A DNA stretch of 64,000 nucleotides from Aquatica leii (Eukaryota; Arthropoda; Insecta; Coleoptera; Lampyridae): NCBI GenBank assembly GCA_035610365.1, contig CM069438.1, positions 51,270,837 to 51,334,836 on the forward strand, given 5' to 3'. The position numbers and the translations under genes were made by a program. A model generated the notes under the pieces. It searched no databases. It had not been told where the DNA came from and saw only the letters and a list, made by a program, of their open reading frames with translations. This document shows positions 60,511 through 64,000 of this stretch, piece by piece (within the stretch, counting starts at the first letter, position 1; each line of letters starts with the position of its first letter).

Positions 60511-63500
60511 ATAGTTCTGTTACCACTCTGTTCTTCAACAATGTTTCCCATCTTATAAACACACCTCATTCCTGCGGAGTTGTTACGCGACCACATCTCG
60601 ATCTCTCTCCTAATTCTCACACAAGATCTTCCTCTCGTGGACTTCTCAGATTGCTTTGGTGCTTTTGCATTATTGCCAAAGAGCTTTTTGAACACTTCGA
60701 ATTGCATTGAAACGCAGTTCTACTTTCTTCCATGGATTTTTTTGAGGTTTCTACCACCTCTCTTTTGTCTTGAAAGTTGGTATACTCTTTTTGCCTATTA
60801 GTTATAGTTCATAACATCGTGGTCAGCTTTGAGTCTTCTAGTCTGACAGTTTTTATATCTCATCTTGTTCGTACAGGTTGGTGCCAAGGGACTATTCGTA
60901 TCTATGTTACCACCCTCTTATTCAAACATTTCTCCCATCTTATAAAAAACACTTCACTCTTATAGAATAGCTACGCGACCACACCTGGATCCCTCTTCTA
61001 ATTCTTGTACAAGATCTTACTCTCGTCGGCTACTCAGATTGGTTTCGTGCTTTTGCATTATTGCCAAAGAGCTTTGGTGAACACTTCGAACTACAAACGC
61101 AGACCTACTTTCTTCCCTGAATTTTTTTGAAGTCTTGACCTCTCTTTTGTCTTGAAAGTTGGTATACTCTTTTTGTCCATTAGTCTCGTTCATAACGTCG
61201 TGGGTAGCTTTGAGTCTTCTAATCTGACAGTTTCTATATCTCATCTTGTTCGTACAGGTTGGTGCCATGCAACTATTCGCATCTCTGTTACCATCCTCTT
61301 TTTCAAAATAAATTCCATCTTATAAGCACACCTCACTGCTATGAAATAGCTACGCGACCACACCTGGATCCTCCTCCTAATTCACACACAAGAATTTCCT
61401 CTCCTGGACTTCTCAGATTGCTTTGATGCTTTCGCATTATTGCCAAAGAGCTTTTTGAACACTTCAAATTGCATTGAAAAGCAGATCTACTTCTTCCATG
61501 GATTTTTTGAGGTTTCTACCACCTCTCTTCTGTCTTGAAAGTTGAACACTTCAAATTGCTACTTTCTTCCATAGATGTTTTTGAAGTTTCTTCCACCTCT
61601 CTTCTATCTTGAAAGTTGGTATACTCTTTTTGCCCATCAGTTCTTGTTCAGAACATCGTGGCCAGCTTTGAGTCTTCTAATCTGACAGTTTCTATATCTC
61701 ATCTTGTTCGTAAAGGTGGGCGCCAGATGACTATTGGCATCTCTGTTACCGCTCTGTTTTTCAACAATGTTTCCCATCTTATAAACACACCTCATTCCTG
61801 CGGAGTTGTTACGCGACCACATCTCGATCCCTCTCCTAATTCTCACACAAGATCTTACTCTCGTCGACTTCTCAAATTTGCCTTGGTGCTTTTGCATTAT
61901 TGCCAAAGAGCTTTTTGAACACTTCGAATTGAATTGAAACACAAAACTACTTTCTTCCATGGATTTTTTTATGTTTATACCACCTCTCTTCTGTGTTGAA
62001 AGTTAGTATACTCTTTTTGCCTATCAGTTCTAGTTCATAACGTCGTGGTCAGCTTTGAGTCTTCATGTCTGACAGTTTTTATATCTCATCTTGTTCGTAC
62101 AGGTTGGTGCCAAGGGACTATTCGTATCTATGTTACCACCCTCTTATTCAAACATTTCTCCCATCTTATAAAAAACACTTCACTCCTATGGAATAGCTAT
62201 ACGACCACACCTGGATCCCTCTCCTAATTCTCGCACAAGATCTTACTCTCGTCGGCTACTCAGATTGGTTTCGTGCTTTTGCATTATTGCCAAAGAGCTT
62301 TGGTGAACACTTCGAATTGAATTGAAACGCAGACCTACTTCTTCTACTACTTCCATGATATTTTTGAGCTTTCCACCACCTCTCCTATCCTGAAAGTTGG
62401 TATACATTTTTTGCCCATCAGTTCACGTTTATAACATCGTGGTCTGCTTTGAGTCTTCTGATTTGACAGTTTCTGTATCTCATCTTGTTTTTGTAAGTCG
62501 GTGCCAGAGGACTATTCGCATCTATGTTGCCCTCATCTTTAAAAAAAATTCTTATCTTATAAGCACATCTCACTTTTATGGAATAGCTACGCGACCACAC
62601 CTGGACCCTTCTTCTAATCCTCACACAAAATCTTCCTCTCGTGGACTTCTCAGATTGCTTTGGTGCTTTCGCATTATTGCCAAAGAGCTTTTTGAATACT
62701 TCAAATTCCATTAAAACGCAAACCTACTTTCTTCCATGGATTTTTTGAGGTTTCTACCACCTTTCTTCTATCTTGAAAGTTGGTATACTCTTTTTGTTCA
62801 TCAGCTCTTGTTCATAACATCGTGGTCAGCTTTGAGTCTTCTAATCTGACAGTTTCTATATATCATCTTGTTCGTACAGGTTAGTGCCATGCGAATATTC
62901 ACATCTCTGTTACCACACATTTTTTTCAAAAACAAATTCCATCTTATAAGCACACCTCACTGCTATGAAATAGCTACGCGACCACACCTGGATCCCTCTT
63001 CTAATCCTCACACAAAATCTTCCTCTCGTGGACTTCTCAGATTGCTTTGGTGCTTTCGCATTATTGCCAAAGAGCTTTTTGAACACTTCGAATTGCATTG
63101 AAACGCAAAACTACTTTCTTCCATGGATTTTTTGATGTTTCTACCACCTCTCTTCTGTCTTGAAAGTTGGTATACTCTTTTTGCCTATCAGTTCTAGTTC
63201 ATAACATCGTGGTCAGCTTTGAGTCTTCTAGTCTGACAGTTTTTATATCTCATCTTGTTCGTACAGGTTGGTGCCAAGGGACTATTCGTATCTATGTTAC
63301 CACCCTCTTATTCAAACATTTCTCCCGTCTTATAAAAAACACTTCACTCCTATGGAATGGCTACGCGACCAGACCTGGATCCCTCTCCTAATTCTCGCAC
63401 AAGATCTTACTCTCGTCGGCTACTCAGATTGGTTTCGTGCTTTTGCATTATTGCCAAAGAGCTTTGGTGAACACTTCGAACTACATTGAAACGCAGACCT

Positions 63501-64000
63501 ACTTTCTTACCTGAATTTTTTTGAAGTCTCTACCTCTCCTATCCTGAAGCTCAGCTCACGTACATAACATCGTGGTCAGCTCTGAGATGTGATCTGATAG
63601 TTTCTGTATCTCTTCTTGTCCATGCAGGTGGGTGCCATGGTTCCCATCTTATAAACACACCTCACTACTATGGAATTGCTACGCGACCACACCTGGATTC
63701 CTCTCCTAATTCTCACACAAGATCTTCCTCTCGTCGACTTCTCAGATTGCTTTGTTGCTTTCGCATTACTGCCAAAGAGCTTTTTGAACACTTCAAATTG
63801 CATAACGCAGATCTACTTTCTTCCATAGATGTTTTTGAAGTTTCTTCCACCTCTCTTCTATCTTGAAAGTTGGTATACTCTTTTTGCCCATCAGTTCTTG
63901 TTCAGAACATCGTGGCCAGCTTTGAGTCCTCTAATCTGACAGTTTCTATATCTCATCTTGTTCGTAAAGGTGGGCGCCAGATGACTATTGGCATGTCTGT

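Larger units (their letters stand above)
59080..64000. repeat. R9 satellite: ~385-bp tandem array with splice-site-like motif
   Basis: The landmark CTACGCGACCACACCTGGA lies near 59293, 59634, 60017, (60586), 60969, 61350, 61812, 62197, 62585, 62974, 63360 and 63676. Usual spacing is 381-389 bp, with shorter copies and one longer one. The array runs off the right edge and is pyrimidine-rich on the + strand. Most monomers contain catcttgttcgtacag followed directly by GT. Recurrent ORFs on both strands (for example 61637-61960 minus, 62397-62714 plus) come from monomer structure and are not considered genes. Confidence 0.93.

Noticed and set aside
59108..63803. Recurrent ~75-105-codon ORFs on both strands of R9, some with Arg-rich segments such as SCVRIRRG.
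   Set aside because: They follow the ~385-bp monomer, occur on both strands, and show the same substitutions as non-ORF parts.

Overview
The window looks like a piece of an AT-rich insect nuclear genome; the species cannot be fixed from the sequence. It holds one protein-coding gene on the + strand, open at both ends. Twelve exons between 6687 and 57361 join in frame (2,343 coding nt). They encode the second half of a PDZ domain, a coiled coil, a proline-rich linker, an RGS-like (RhoGEF RGS) domain and a complete C1 zinc finger. This order, with a C1 domain following the RGS-like domain, is that of insect RhoGEF2 (relative of vertebrate ARHGEF11/ARHGEF12). The catalytic DH-PH part is expected beyond 64000, and the first half of the PDZ domain lies before position 1.

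Intron sizes are strongly bimodal. Six are 45-52 bp, one is 317 bp, and the others are giant: 23.6 kb, 6.0 kb, 18.1 kb, plus the open first and last introns. The giant introns are filled almost entirely by long-monomer tandem repeats, with different families in different introns. Layout: R1 (1-5460, ~300-bp monomer rich in the palindrome TAACCGAATCGGTTA, ~1.59-kb higher-order period); R2 (~9250-17620, ~535 bp); R3 (~19690-20700, ~190 bp); R4 (~20701-24240, ~324 bp, related to R3); R5 (~25181-29765, ~343 bp); R6 (~31990-37210, ~340-360 bp, two subtypes); R7 (~39550-42060, ~470 bp); R8 (~42400-56640, ~428 bp); R9 (~59080 to the window end, ~385 bp). Stretches of ordinary intron separate them.

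Mobile elements sit in and between the arrays. The clearest is a 2,473-bp piggyBac element inside R8 with TTAA duplications, 15-bp terminal inverted repeats and a transposase gene broken by several frameshifts and a stop. There are also a ~190-bp MITE-like element, a 59-bp hAT-like MITE, a non-LTR endonuclease relic, and two decayed copies of a CTGATGA-core (hammerhead-like) motif resembling those of Penelope-like elements.

The most interesting observation is how the satellites relate to the host gene. In R9, and differently in R5, the monomers carry abutting or nearly abutting 3' and 5' splice-site consensus in the gene's sense direction. This is the signature of recursive splicing. No RNA genes, CRISPR arrays or second protein-coding host gene were seen. 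The many 60-130-codon ORFs are mostly satellite artefacts.
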